DNA from: Phaseolus vulgaris
Lineage: Eukaryota > Streptophyta > Magnoliopsida > Fabales > Fabaceae
NCBI RefSeq assembly: GCF_000499845.2
Contig: NC_023755.2
Location: 33,775,253-33,839,252 of the forward strand
DNA: 64,000 nt
Direction: 5' to 3'
Within the stretch, counting starts at the first letter, position 1. Every line of letters begins with the position of its first letter. The notes beneath the pieces are model-generated. The model ran no database searches. It was not told the origin of the DNA and worked only from the letters and a program-made list of their open reading frames with translations. A program made the position numbers and the translations under genes. Below, piece after piece: positions 36,407-48,200 of the stretch.

Positions 36407-38499
36407 CGATATGACTGCAAAGTAACCCTAATAAATAAATAATGCATCAATTAGAAGTAAACAAATTAATTTAATCCAATTTATTTTTATTATATTTAAA
36501 TAATTATATGAAATGAATTTAGTTTTGGATGAACTAATAAATTACTAAAGATATTGTTTCAATCAAGGTTAAAATAATGATTTCTCTATTAATGATAAGA
36601 CAAGAAAAAGATCATAACTGAAACAAAATCAATGAATTATTTAATAAATTCTAACTAAAGATGTCAAAGCTAAAATTAAGTTGATGATGTTCTAACTAAA
36701 CCTGAACAAATTCTAATAAAATTCAAAAAATTTAATTATGAAAATATAGTTAAATTAATTTTATTCCATAAGATATTAATAAAAGGATTTCATGAATTTT
36801 GAAAAAAAATGATGCATATAATATTCTGCAGCCGGGAGTCAAACCCGAAATTCATCATTGAATTTTTCCAGGTGTGCTACTGCGGACGATATGATTGCAT
36901 AGTAACCCTAATAAATAAATAATGCATCAATTAAAAGTAAACAAATGAATTTAACCCAATTTATTTTTATTATATTTAAATAAATATATGAAATGAATTT
37001 AGATTTGGATGAACTAATAAATGACTAAAGATATTGTTTCAATCAAGGTTAAAATATTGATTTATCGTATTAAAGATGAGACAAGAAAAAGACCATAACT
37101 GAAAACAAATCAATGAATTATTTAATAAATTCTAACTAAAGATGTCATAGCTAAAATTAAGTTGATGATGACCTAACTAAACTTGAACCACTTCTAATAA
37201 AATTAAAAATATTTAATTATGAAAATATAGTTAAATTGATTTTATTTCATAAGATATTAATAAAAAGATTTCATGAATTTTGAAAAAAAAAGATGCATAT
37301 AATATTCCGTAGCCGGGAGTCAAAGCCAGAATTCATCATTGAATTTTTCCAGGCGTGGTACTGCGGACGATATGATTGTAAAGTAACCCTAATAAATAAA
37401 TAATGCATAAATTAGAAGTAAACAAATGAATTTAATCCAATTTATTTTTATTATATTTAATTAAATATATGAAATGAATTTAGTTTTGGATGAACTAATA
37501 AATGACTATAGATATTGTTTCAATCAAGGTTAAAATAATGATTTCTCTATTAAAGATGAGACAAGAAAAAGACCATAACTGAAACCAAATCAATGAATTA
37601 TTTAATAAATTCTAACTAAAGATGTCATAGCTAAAATTAAGTTGATGATGTTCTAACTAAACCTGATCCAATTCTAATAAAATTCAAAATATTTAATTAT
37701 GAAAATATAGTTAAATGAATTTTATTCCATAAGATATTAATAAAAGGATTTCATGAATTTTGAAAAAAATTGATGCATATAATATTCCGCAGCCGGGAGT
37801 CGAATCCAAAATTCATCATTGAATTTTTCCAGGTGTGCTACTACAGACCATATGATTGCAAAGTAACCCTAATAAATAAATAATGCATCAATTAGAAGTA
37901 AACAAATGAATTTGATCCAATTTATTTTTATTATATTTAAATAAATATATGAAATGAATTTAGTTTTGGATGAACTAATAAATGACTAAAGATATTGTTT
38001 CAATCAAGGTTAAAATAATGATTTATCTATTAAAGATGAGAGAAGAAAAAGACCATAACTGAAACCAAATCAATGAATTATTTAATAAATTCTAACTAAA
38101 GATGTCATAGATAAAATTAAGTTGATGATCTCCTAACTAAACTTGAACCACTTCTAATAAAATTAAAAATATTTAATTATGAAAATATAGTTAAATTCAT
38201 TTTATTTCATAAGTTATTAATAAAAAGATTTCATGAATTTGTAAAAAAAAATGATGCATATAATATTCCACAGCCGTAAGTCGAACCCGGAATTCATCAT
38301 TAAATTCGTCCAGGTGTTCTACTGCGGACGATATGATTGCATAGTAACCCTAATAAATAAATAATGCATCAATTAGAAGAAACAAATGAATTTAATCCAA
38401 TTTATTTTTATTATATTTAAATAAATATATGTAATGAATTTAGTTTTGGATGAACTAATAAATGACTAAAGATATTGTTTCAATCAAGGTTAAAATAAT

Positions 38500-38545
38500 G
38501 ATTTCTCTAATGGAATAAAATTCATTTTATTCCATTTGATATTCA
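38500..38545. repeat. Short palindrome at a deletion inside the last satellite unit
   Basis: TGGAATAAAA and TTTTATTCCA are separated by TTCA. The surrounding monomer has lost about 155 bp compared with its neighbours, so the palindrome marks the deletion or repair joint. Confidence 0.6.
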
Positions 38546-38744
38546 TAAAAGGATTTCATGAATTTTGAAAAAAATGATGAATATAATATTCCGCTGCCGG
38601 GAGTCAAACCCGGAATTCATCATTGAATTTTTTCAGGTATGCTACTTCAGACGATATGATTACAAAGTAACCCTTATAAATAAATAATGCATCAATTAGA
38701 AGTAAGCAAATGAATTTAATCCAATTTATTTTTATTATATTTAA

Positions 38745-39850
38745 ATAAATATATGAAATGAATGTAGTTTTAGATGAACTAATAAACGAGTTGTATAAGT
38801 AATAGTAATATCTAATGGTTGTGGAAAATAGTTACATATTGAATCCAATAACTTATTCCAATAGGTTAGAGAATAAGGTTTCCCTATATTCAAAGGGAGG
38901 GGGATTGACGTTTGTGTTAATAATTTAGCTATGTTAGCCTTTTTTTAAATTGTGATAGAGATTTTTATTTTAAATAAAAACTTTTTTATATTAAATATTA
39001 TTATTCAATTTCACATCTCAGTTATACTAACACTGAAATAACAACAATAATTTATTATCACATAAAAAAAATATATTAATAATATGATAAAAAAATCTTT
39101 AATACATTGGGATAATGGAGAAATGTTCTTCATCATATCAGTATTTTTCATCGTTATTTAATCATAATAATAATTTTTTTTTTATGTTTTTAGCCTTATT
39201 TGCTAGTTAGAGCATGGACACAAAAGGTAAGAGGAATACCTGAAACGTGATGCTTTTATTGGAAACTCTGTAAACTCTTTTTTTTTTTTCATTTCATTGA
39301 ATGATCTGAGATCTGAAAAGGCCTTTATGGATGTCCAGGACAAACTGGACTGGAATAAAGTGGCCCAGTCCTAAGATGTGCAATGGCTGTTTCTTCCTGC
39401 ACCTCCATATATTCTTCTCCCACCTCCTTATATTTTCATATTTCCAAAAATACCCCTCTGTAATATTCCCGATTATGTAATCCGGAAGTCTTTTTTTAAA
39501 TTCATAATTAACTTCCGGATTACATAATCCGGAAGTATTTTTTCAGATGCAGGATTAGTTTACGAATCATGTAATCCGGAAGTCTTTTTCAGCTTATGGA
39601 TTACATAATCCGGAAGTCTCTTTTAAATGCATGTATGGATTACATAATCCGAAAGCTATTTTATGGGGGTGGCACATGAAGGTTAAAAAGGTATTTTCAT
39701 GTTGTGTATGGAGGTACCAGAAGAACCTATGGAGGTGCAGGAAGAAACAGTCATGTGCAATATACTAAATTGGACTTCCATACAATTGTAAAAAATAAAA
39801 TAAGATATAATAAAAAAATTAACTTAAAAAAGTATTTATAACATTTTAAA
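38745..39850. repeat. Segmental duplication copy B, right part
   Basis: It matches 12180-12960 (for example GAACTAATAAACGAGTTGTATA, the ATTGAATCCAATAACTTA stretch and the TTTGCTAGTTAGAG...AAGAGGAATACCTG stretch). The match is interrupted by the MITE at 39385-39754 and resumes after it. Confidence 0.78.
39385..39754. mobile_element. Mutator-like MITE, 370 bp, 9-bp target duplication
   Basis: Both ends carry CTGTTTCTTCCTGCACCTCC in inverted orientation. The flanks are ATGTGCAAT at 39376-39384 and 39755-39763, a perfect 9-bp duplication. The duplicated block A gives the empty site: one copy, ATATGCAAT, near 12812. Inside are several copies of the palindrome GGATTACATAATCCGGAAG in alternating orientation. 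No coding capacity. Confidence 0.9.
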
Positions 39851-42800
39851 AACGTAAAAAATAAAGAGTTGAGTTTAAGTATTAGATATAGAATTACATT
39901 AAATACTTAAAAAGAATATTTTATTATTTTAAAAAATATTGTTGAAAATCTTATGAATTAATTAAAATATTTTATAATATATAAGTAGATGTAAAATAAA
40001 ATGAATTAATTTAATTTTATAATGTTGTACATGTCTTATAAGATATGGTTTAATTTAAGTTTGAAGTTGATGGTGATTTTATGGAATAGATATGATGGTG
40101 TGTGAGACAGAAGGGAAGCACAAAAAGAGAAGAATATAATATCTCTCCCTTACTTTTTTCATGGTGGGAATGGAAATAATGAAGACAACAAAACCAGATC
40201 GATCTCTCTCACGTGAATGTGCATAACCTATCGTTCACTTTTTATGTCGTTTCTCTGTACTTCACTACTCGAATTCATCATGCTCCCCTCCGTTAACTTA
40301 CTTTTCATATCATTTTCTATTTCTTTTCTACTTTGCGTTTTCTAATTCTCATTCTCCTAATCACTAAAATGCCGACAACCCACAAACATTATAGCCCCAA
40401 TACTTAGTGTCATATCTTTCTATTGGCTCTTTTGGTCATCAAGCACCCCTTCTTGCTAATGGAAACACACATTTCTTGTCAATCTTACAAGTTTGAAGTA
40501 GCCTTTTTCAATGGGTCAAGACCTTAATTAATTACAACAATGTTTTAAAATCATTTGTTCTCTCCAAATCTTCAAATCAAACTCTCGTACCTTAAGTAAT
40601 TATCAGAATAAATTATATCAAAAAATTAATTTTGAAATCTAATTTAATTTTATAAAATACCGAAAGTAAATTTAGACATAATTTAACTTTATAAAATTAA
40701 TTATAAAATAAAATGCACACACATTTATAAATTAATTATGTTCTAGCCAATTTAAGATCGGTCGGAATACGGGTGAACTCCTAGTGATCTCCTTTCAAGC
40801 TTTAGTGATTCAGCCTCTAGGAAATGAGGGAGCTCCACTTGCGATGACACTCAAGTCAAGTCAGTAAGAACATCAAATATAATGAGTATAATATAAAATA
40901 TGAATTGAAATTACTCACTGTGTTGTGTATTAAATTAAATATGAGATTATCCTTTCTGTAGAAGGTATATATAGATTGAATTATAACCTCTACACTTTTA
41001 GTTATGATTATGTCTTAATTGAGTGATTTAGGCTAATTGACTGAAGTATCTTGATTTGTGCTCCCTCATAATATTAGATACATAGATCGGGAAACGGTTC
41101 ATAAATGACCAAATCCATGAACTAACAAATTATAAAATGAAATCTACACATATTTATATATAATATAAAGTGTAATTAAACATTGAATTTTTAACAGATT
41201 AATATATTAATTAATACATAAGAGTAGGCTTTGTGATATATAAGTGGGGATGACCCACAATGAAAGAAATATAAGCTTAGGTCGGCCAAGATAGGTAATC
41301 TTTGGAAGCGAATGATTATGTCCAATATATTTCTTCTGATTTTCTTCAGTTCATCAAACCAAATACTCTTCAATTCCAAATACCAACAAATTATATCACT
41401 TTAACGTGGAAATGCTCCCCACTTTTAATACCTTCCTCGTGTAACTTTGTTCTTCCTATAGAAAGTTGGGAGGCATAAGGATGAAAGTTATTTGGATAAA
41501 AGAAAGTGAGCAAAGTTCTTTGGATTAAAAAAAAATCAAAGTTGTGTCTCCTCCACTTAATCAATCATCCTTTAGGTTGTGTGAAAGAGATTACGTGACA
41601 GTTGGAGTGTGCTTCTGTATCAAAGAACTGTTGGGTTAAGGGCGAAGGTCCCACGTGTTAGCCATGGTCTTTACATGATGAAAAGATGGGTAGAAAAGTT
41701 CAGGTCATAGCAGATAGTGTATAGAGATACGTAATTTGTCTCAACAAAATCAATCACATCATCATGTTATATGTCAATCCGTTTCTTCAATTCCTTTTTG
41801 ATGATTCATCTTAATGCTTTCCAACCCTTATCCTTTTACCTTAATTAGCATCGCAACAATACATGTTTCAAAACGTTCACCCTTGTACCGTCCCGGTCCA
41901 GTTGGATAAATACCGTTTCGGCTCAGATGGGAGAGGATTCTCGTCCTGGTCCAGATGAGGATGTGTCTAGTCCATAACAAAAGGAGATGTTTGGTGGACG
42001 AATTCTTTCAAAAAAATCAAAATTTACTTCCTAGCATAATTCATTAAAAATATTGAAAGTTTATTATCGTCAAATCATCTTATTTCGCACAATTATATCT
42101 TGTCAATCAATGATATTATTATGTAATTCATATAATTTACTGATATTTGATTTTTTGTTAGATGATATTCTGATTCTTTACACGAAATTATGATTTTGTT
42201 ATATGATACTATCATTAAATATAATTATGTTTCGATATATCAATTATTCAAATTCATGAAGACTTACAAATAGACTACCACACTCAGGGAGTAATCTCAA
42301 TTTATATTTTTACAATATTTTCACTTTATACACTACATTGTTATGCTTTCAGGTGCAGGTAGAATCTCTCCTCTCTGAGTCGATAAACCAAGCTTGCAAG
42401 AATAGATCATGTGACAATCTCGAAAGCCACTTGATATAGTCTTAGTGAGAATAACTCCTAAAAAATTTAAAACACATGTTAATAGTTTTATGTTTATATT
42501 TGTCATCATTAAACATATAATATAGGTGTAATAATTAATATTTTGTATAATTAAAATGAGATTATATATAATAAGTTGTATTTGTGAGTTGCTAATAATG
42601 TTTAAGCATCCAACATGCTTATATATAAAAAAAACAAAAATATTCCACAACTTTTCTATTATATTGATAATGGATTGATAAAGGAAATAAATGAAGCATA
42701 AAGAGATTTAATTGATTTATTCGAATTATATTTTGTGGTATATATTTGAATGGTTTATACCTTAAACTTTGAAACTACTATATGGAAATGCAATATTTTA

Positions 42801-42966
42801 ACTATCATTACATACAAATCTAATTTTAAGCAATTAATTAAGTCATTGTGATATCAAAGGAAGAATCATTTGTAGTCTATATAGAATAATTATCATATTT
42901 AAAAACCATATATAATGACTCAAGTGAAAAAAACATACATATATATATATACACAAAAATACATAC
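39851..42966. other. AT-rich intergenic DNA with minor element relics
   Basis: No gene is supported. The stretch 40745-40880 (GGTCGGAATACGGGTGAACTC and following, ending in CTCAAGTCAGTAAGAAC) resembles the end part of many plant LTRs but is too short to classify. 41880-41990 is richer in G and C, with repeated GGTCCAG; I do not recognise it. 42333-42650 has a 105-codon minus-strand frame in AT-rich DNA without a recognisable domain. Confidence 0.45.
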
Positions 42967-43000
42967 ATGGTTGAAATGTGCTAGTTCTACAACAAAGAGA

Positions 43001-45201
43001 ATGAGAGACCGTGAGAGGGCTATGGGGGCTGTAAACTATAGGAGGGAGGAGCATTGGAGGAGAAGCGAGAGACACAAGCAACATCGATCTTCAAGCAAAT
43101 TCATTACTTTCTTCTTCTCTAACTTCCCGGGTAGCCATGGGGAACTCGACATACTTAAGATTTTTCAGAAGTAGGCAATGGTGAAAGAAGTGTTCATTTT
43201 ACGTAGGCTTAACAGGTGGGACAAAAAGTTTGGGTTTGTGCGGTTCTTTGAGGTGGAGAATGCGAAAAGATTGGAGAAGGATTTGGACCAAATTTATATA
43301 GGCAATGTGAAACTGTATGTTAATATTCCTAGATACAGAAGATCTAAAGTAGAAGACGTATCTGGCCCAACCAGAGAGGTTAGAAGGAAATCTCGTCCTA
43401 CTCCTTTCATTAACATAAAGGAGGAGGTTTGGAGGGAAAAGAAAGGAAAAGAGGTATGGAAGTTAAAGAAAAGGAAGCAGTCCTTCGCAAAGGTAGTGAG
43501 AAATTCTTCACAAGAGAAGTGGAAAAGGTCCTATCGTTGAATCCAAGAAGTAAGTTCTACCGTAGATGGTTAATAGCATGGTTGGTCATATGTCTCCCGA
43601 TTTGTCCTTTAGTCAGCTTTGTGAAGAATTTATTTAGAGAGGGATAAACATGGTTAGAGTGAGATACATGGGAGATAACTTGGCCCTATTAACTCCATTA
43701 GAAGGAGATCAGATGGAAGAGCTAATCAGTCTTAATAAAGAATGGTTCGAGAGTGTTTGTGAGACTATTAATCCTTGGCCAGAGTCCTATGTTGATGGCC
43801 ATAAAATCATTTGGGTTAGATGTTATGGATTGCCTATCTCGTTAGTAAGGATTGCTTATCCAAAGTGGTTGGAGAAGTGACTTCTTTGGTATCTTTTGAT
43901 GAGGCATGGGATAATCTCGAATATGCCAGAGTTCAGGCAAGGCTCCTTATATCTGGCAGTGCAAGGCTATCAAAGAAATTTTGAAATAATGATCATGTAT
44001 TCCATATCAACATCGAAGAGGAAGCTCCTGAGCAAGGAGGAAAAACATGCAAATGCTACTATAAACATTATGCTTCCTCTGATAGTGTCTCTTCAAAGGA
44101 TTCCATCGAAGAAATCCTTTTCTCGGTAAAAGTTAGTGATGAAAGGGAAGGTAACTATGGAGGGGTGTTATGGAGAGAGGACGACCACAAAGCGGTTGGT
44201 TAGAAGCATTTAATGAAAGCGACAAATGGGGGGCTTTTGAAGGAATGTTTGTTTGTGCATGGTAAGAAAGAGTAGAAGAAAGGTTGTTCTCCTTGCACTA
44301 ATAAAGAAATACGCCTACATGTGATCTTTCTTGAGGAGACAACTTTGTCTGTCCTACGAAAAGTCAACTTAGCTTGCCTGTTGGTCCAAATGACATTGGA
44401 TAACCTAAAAGAATCTGTTGAGTCTTCTTTTGGCAATGTAGCTAGGCCCACTTCGGGTGAGGCCCATTTACGAGGTAAAAGAGCCCAAACGATCAAGGAT
44501 GGCAGGGGGATTTGCTAGGGGGCCCAGAACACGAATGCGAGGGGGACTCAGGTGTTGGTGATGGTGGGGCGAAGGACGACATGAGTCATGAAGGAGAACC
44601 CAAAAGGTAGAACATGAAGCAATGCCTAATCTGTCGGAACTGGAGGTGGAGCATTCGAAGTCGGTTAATTTGGGTGGATCCTAGAAAAATATAGGCCCTT
44701 CAGCAACTGAAGAGGGCCCTTAAACCAGCCTCATCAATCACGGTTTTGGTGAAAATGACAGTGGAAGGGATGGTGCAGAATTGGATATGGGACCCAAATC
44801 GGGTGGGGTTCATGAAGCTTGCTTAGAGGATAACTTCAATACCCCATTGCGAGCTCGTAGTTTGTGGACTCTGTGGGAATAGGGGGAGTCAAGTGCGCAC
44901 TCGAGGTTGAGGTCAAAAGGGGGAGTAGGGTCTCTTCATTTTGGGAACAAATCATCTTCCAGGTTAAGTATCAACTCTAATACTATCTTTGACGATGACA
45001 TTTTTAAGTGCAATAGTAGATTACGAAAGGGTGGGAATATAGATGAATCACTCGAAGTGTGGGAGTTGAGCAAACAACTAGGGATGTCTTGTAGTGGGGA
45101 TAATGAGGAGGTAGTCAAGGAGTTTGCACGTATGGAGAAAAGGGATAAGGAAATTATGAAAAAGTCTCAATATAAGAGGATTGGGGGGGGTACTAAAGCG
45201 A
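43001..45201 (+). pseudogene. LINE ORF1, RRM-type RNA-binding protein, broken
   Basis: From ATG 43001 the frame reads FFFSNFPGSHGE, then an in-frame TAG (43172-43174), then VFILRRLNRWDKKFGFVRFF (about 43184-43250) and QIYIGNVKLYVNIPRYRR. These are the RNP2-like and RNP1-like parts of the RRM found in plant LINE ORF1 proteins. After frameshifts near 43500 and a further TAG near 43635, similarity continues with VRVRYMGDNLALLTP, EWFESVCETINPWPE and WVRCYGLPISL (about 43650-43850), the DUF4283-like middle part. The tail to about 45200 is charged and poorly conserved. The protein normally coats LINE RNA during target-primed reverse transcription. Confidence 0.8.
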
Positions 45202-48200
45202 GTTATTGTTGAACAAGATGCTTTGATGTATCCAAATCCAAGAGGAAAGCTTGAAGACCTTGCTACTGGGTGTGTGTGCTGTCTAGTTGTTTGAAACTTG
45301 TTAATTCACTTCTTAAGATGATCCAAGTTCATTTGAATCTTTAACCTTTTAAAAAGATGTGTTTTCTAAAAAGCTGTCAAAATTTCAACAAGTTGTTTTA
45401 CCTTAGTAGTTTTTGAAAAAGGTTGAAAGCTGTTTGACTTGGTTGACTTTGCTGTCAAACCAAATCAATCGATTGTTTCGACAAAACAATCGATTGTTTT
45501 CCTGAAAACCTTAACAAAATTCTGTTAAGTGGTTTTAATATGTTTTAAATGATCCTAACTAAATTGGCTCCTTTAAATGCTTTTGACCACTTGGTTGGTC
45601 TATATAAAGGTGGTTTTACGCTCTTAATCTTGGAGTAAGAGGAAGAGTTTATCAAAACAGTTTTTCCAAGATTTGAAAGAGCTTTGGATCATTCTTAAGT
45701 GTGTGGATTATGATTGGGTTGTAATTCTGAACTTTAAGCTTTGTAATACCCAGGTGTATTCTATTTTCTTCTTCCTTGATTACTGTATTTCTGTAGTTGT
45801 GTTGCCAAGGAATGTTGTTTGTTCTTGAGGTGTTCAAGATCAACATTCTTGGTGTGGTTTGCCAAAAGTAGTGTGTTTCTTGAGGGGTTCAAGGTCACTA
45901 CTTTGGTGTGTGATGTGTGTAATCTGGTTTTGATTGCATAGTGGATTACCCAGTAGTTTTTGGGGACTGGATGTAGCTCTTGGTGTAAGAGTGAACCAGT
46001 ATAAATCTGTTTGTGTGATTCTCTCTTTCCCTGATCTCACATATATCTGTTTTAAGTTGTTTTTATTAACTGCTGATAAAAACAATCGATTGTTTCGACA
46101 AAACAACCGATTGTTTTTATGATATCATCTTAAAACAGTTTTGGGTATTTGTTTCCTTGATTCTTTTCTTTGTAATTCAGCATTGATTTTCATCATACCT
46201 TTAAAGTTGCGAAAATCTTTTATAAACAATTCACCCCCCTCTTGTTTAAGGCCATATATTCTAACAGTTATATTAGGCAAATTGTTGCCAAGGAGGGTGT
46301 GGACTTATTATGCTTACAAGAGGTAAAAACTTCTATTTTTTTTCAGATGTCAAATGTTTTTCGTTGTGAGGGGATAGTAATGTCGGGTAGTTACATAATG
46401 AAGGTGAGAGTGGTGCGGGGAGTACTTTAACTATGTGGCACCAAGAAGCATTCTATTACGATAGTCATTTGGTGGGAAGGGGATATATAGCAATTTTATG
46501 TCAGCATATCAAGTCAAAATCTAAATGTGTTGTGATCAATGTTTATGCAGCTTGCAACTTGATTGACAAGGTTGTGATATGGGAAAATTTGAGGAACGCT
46601 AAAGATGCACATCCGAATCTAGCTTGGTGTTTCTGTGGTGATTTCAATGCTGTTAGACATGAAAATGAAAGGAAAGGTACTAGCACAAGGGTCACTCAGA
46701 AGAAGGAAATCAATGGTTTTAACAACTTCATTGAGAGGAACTTCATGGTGGAACTACCAATTGTAGGTAAGAATACATTTGGTACAAGGAAAATGGTTAA
46801 GCTAAGAGCAGACTGGATAGAGTGCTTGTAATTGACGAGTGACTTCAAAAATGGCCCATGTGCAAGCAATATATGCAACAAAGAGTGGTATTGGATCATT
46901 GTGCTATAATGGTGAAGTCTCTAGTCAAAGACTATGGTTCAAAGCCTTTCAGATCCATTGATGCTTGGTATATGGAGCCTGGTTCAAGGAGCTGGTGCAG
47001 GATAAATGGAGTTCATACTGTGTTCAGGGAAACAATATATCCAAGTTCAAAGATAAGCTTAAGATTATGAAGGTAGACCTTAAAGTGTGGAATCAGGATG
47101 TGTATGGGTGCTTGGACACAAACAAGAAAATACCCTAAAGGAAATAAAAGAACATGACATACAAGATGACAATAATATTTTCGATGAATCTGCTAAGTTG
47201 ATAAGACTTGAGCTCATAAGTCAGTTGAGGATTTTTGATAACAAGATTGAGTCTCTTTGTAGATAAAAAGCTAGAGCAAAGTGGCTTAAGCATGGGGACA
47301 CAAATTCTAAGTATTATCACTCTATACTTAGATGCAAAAAGCTTAGAAATGAGGTCCAGGGAGTTGAGGTAGGAAATCAATGGTGTGAGGATCCTGAAGT
47401 TGTTCACAGGGAAGCCAAAAAGTTGTTTGAAGATAGATTTATGGTGTCACATGATTATGGGGTTAGGCTTGATGCTGTAGAGTTTAAGACTCTATCGGTG
47501 GAGGCTAGTTCGTTTGATTACCATTTTCACTGAGGAAGAAATAAGGGAAGCAATTTGGCAGTGTGGAGGTTTAAAAAGCCCTGGTCCGGATAAGTTCAAC
47601 TTCATTTTTATTAAGAACAGTTGGGGTACTCTTAGGCAAAATATAATAGATGTCGTTTTTTTTTTCAGAACACGGGGTGCTTTCTGATGGGCTGTAATGC
47701 GTCCTTTATAGCCTTAGTGCCTAAAGTAAGAGATCCCATAAAGCTTGATCAATACAAACCTATTTCCCATGTGGAAGTTATCTATAAAATCATAACTAAG
47801 GTGTTAATCATTTCGTATTAAGAGACTTCTTCCTGCGATTATTGATGTAGCCAATCGACTTTTCTGAAGGGTAGAGAATGCTAGACAGTGTCCTTGTCGC
47901 CAACGAGGTTGTTGAGGAGTTATAGAGGTACAAGAGGAGTGGCTTGTGCTTGAAGGTGGACTACGAAAAGGCATACGACTTGGTAACGTGGGATTTTCTT
48001 CTATATATGATGCACAAATTGGGCTTTCACAGTAAGTGGGTCAAAGGTTTCTTAGAGTCTACATCGGTGTCTGTTTTGGTCAATGGAAGCCCCACGACAG
48101 AATTCAATCCCTCAAGAGGCTTGAGGTAGGGATACCCTTTAGCCCCGTTTCTTTTCCTCATTGTAGCTGAAGGATTGTCCAGGTTAGTAAGACAAATGCT

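Larger units (their letters stand above)
20823..38790. repeat. Tandem satellite array, monomer about 480 bp, about 37-38 units
   Basis: The landmark GCCGGGAGTYGAACCCGG recurs at intervals close to 480 bp from 21123 to 38590 (38 occurrences by my reading, most with 1-5 changes). Spacing is 476-486 bp in nearly all units. Shorter intervals near 21600-22070 (about 462), 22070-22400 (about 335) and 38265-38590 (about 325) mark truncated units. Each monomer has, in order, TATTGTTTCAATCAAGG, the AACTGAAACCAAATCAATGA block, AAGTTGATGATG, TTCATGAATTTTGAAAAAA, the tRNA-like motif, GATTGCAAAGTAACCCTAAT and GAATTTAATCCAATTTATT. No open frame of 60 codons or more occurs in it. Divergence between neighbours is low, so the array is homogenised but not fresh. 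Confidence 0.97.

Noticed and set aside
20823..38790. CRISPR-like array
   Set aside because: Units are about 480 bp and similar over their whole length, with no unique spacers, and the context is plant nuclear DNA. It is a satellite.
42333..42650. 105-codon minus-strand frame
   Set aside because: Rich in Ile, Asn and Tyr as expected from AT-rich DNA, with no domain, exon signal or neighbour supporting a gene.
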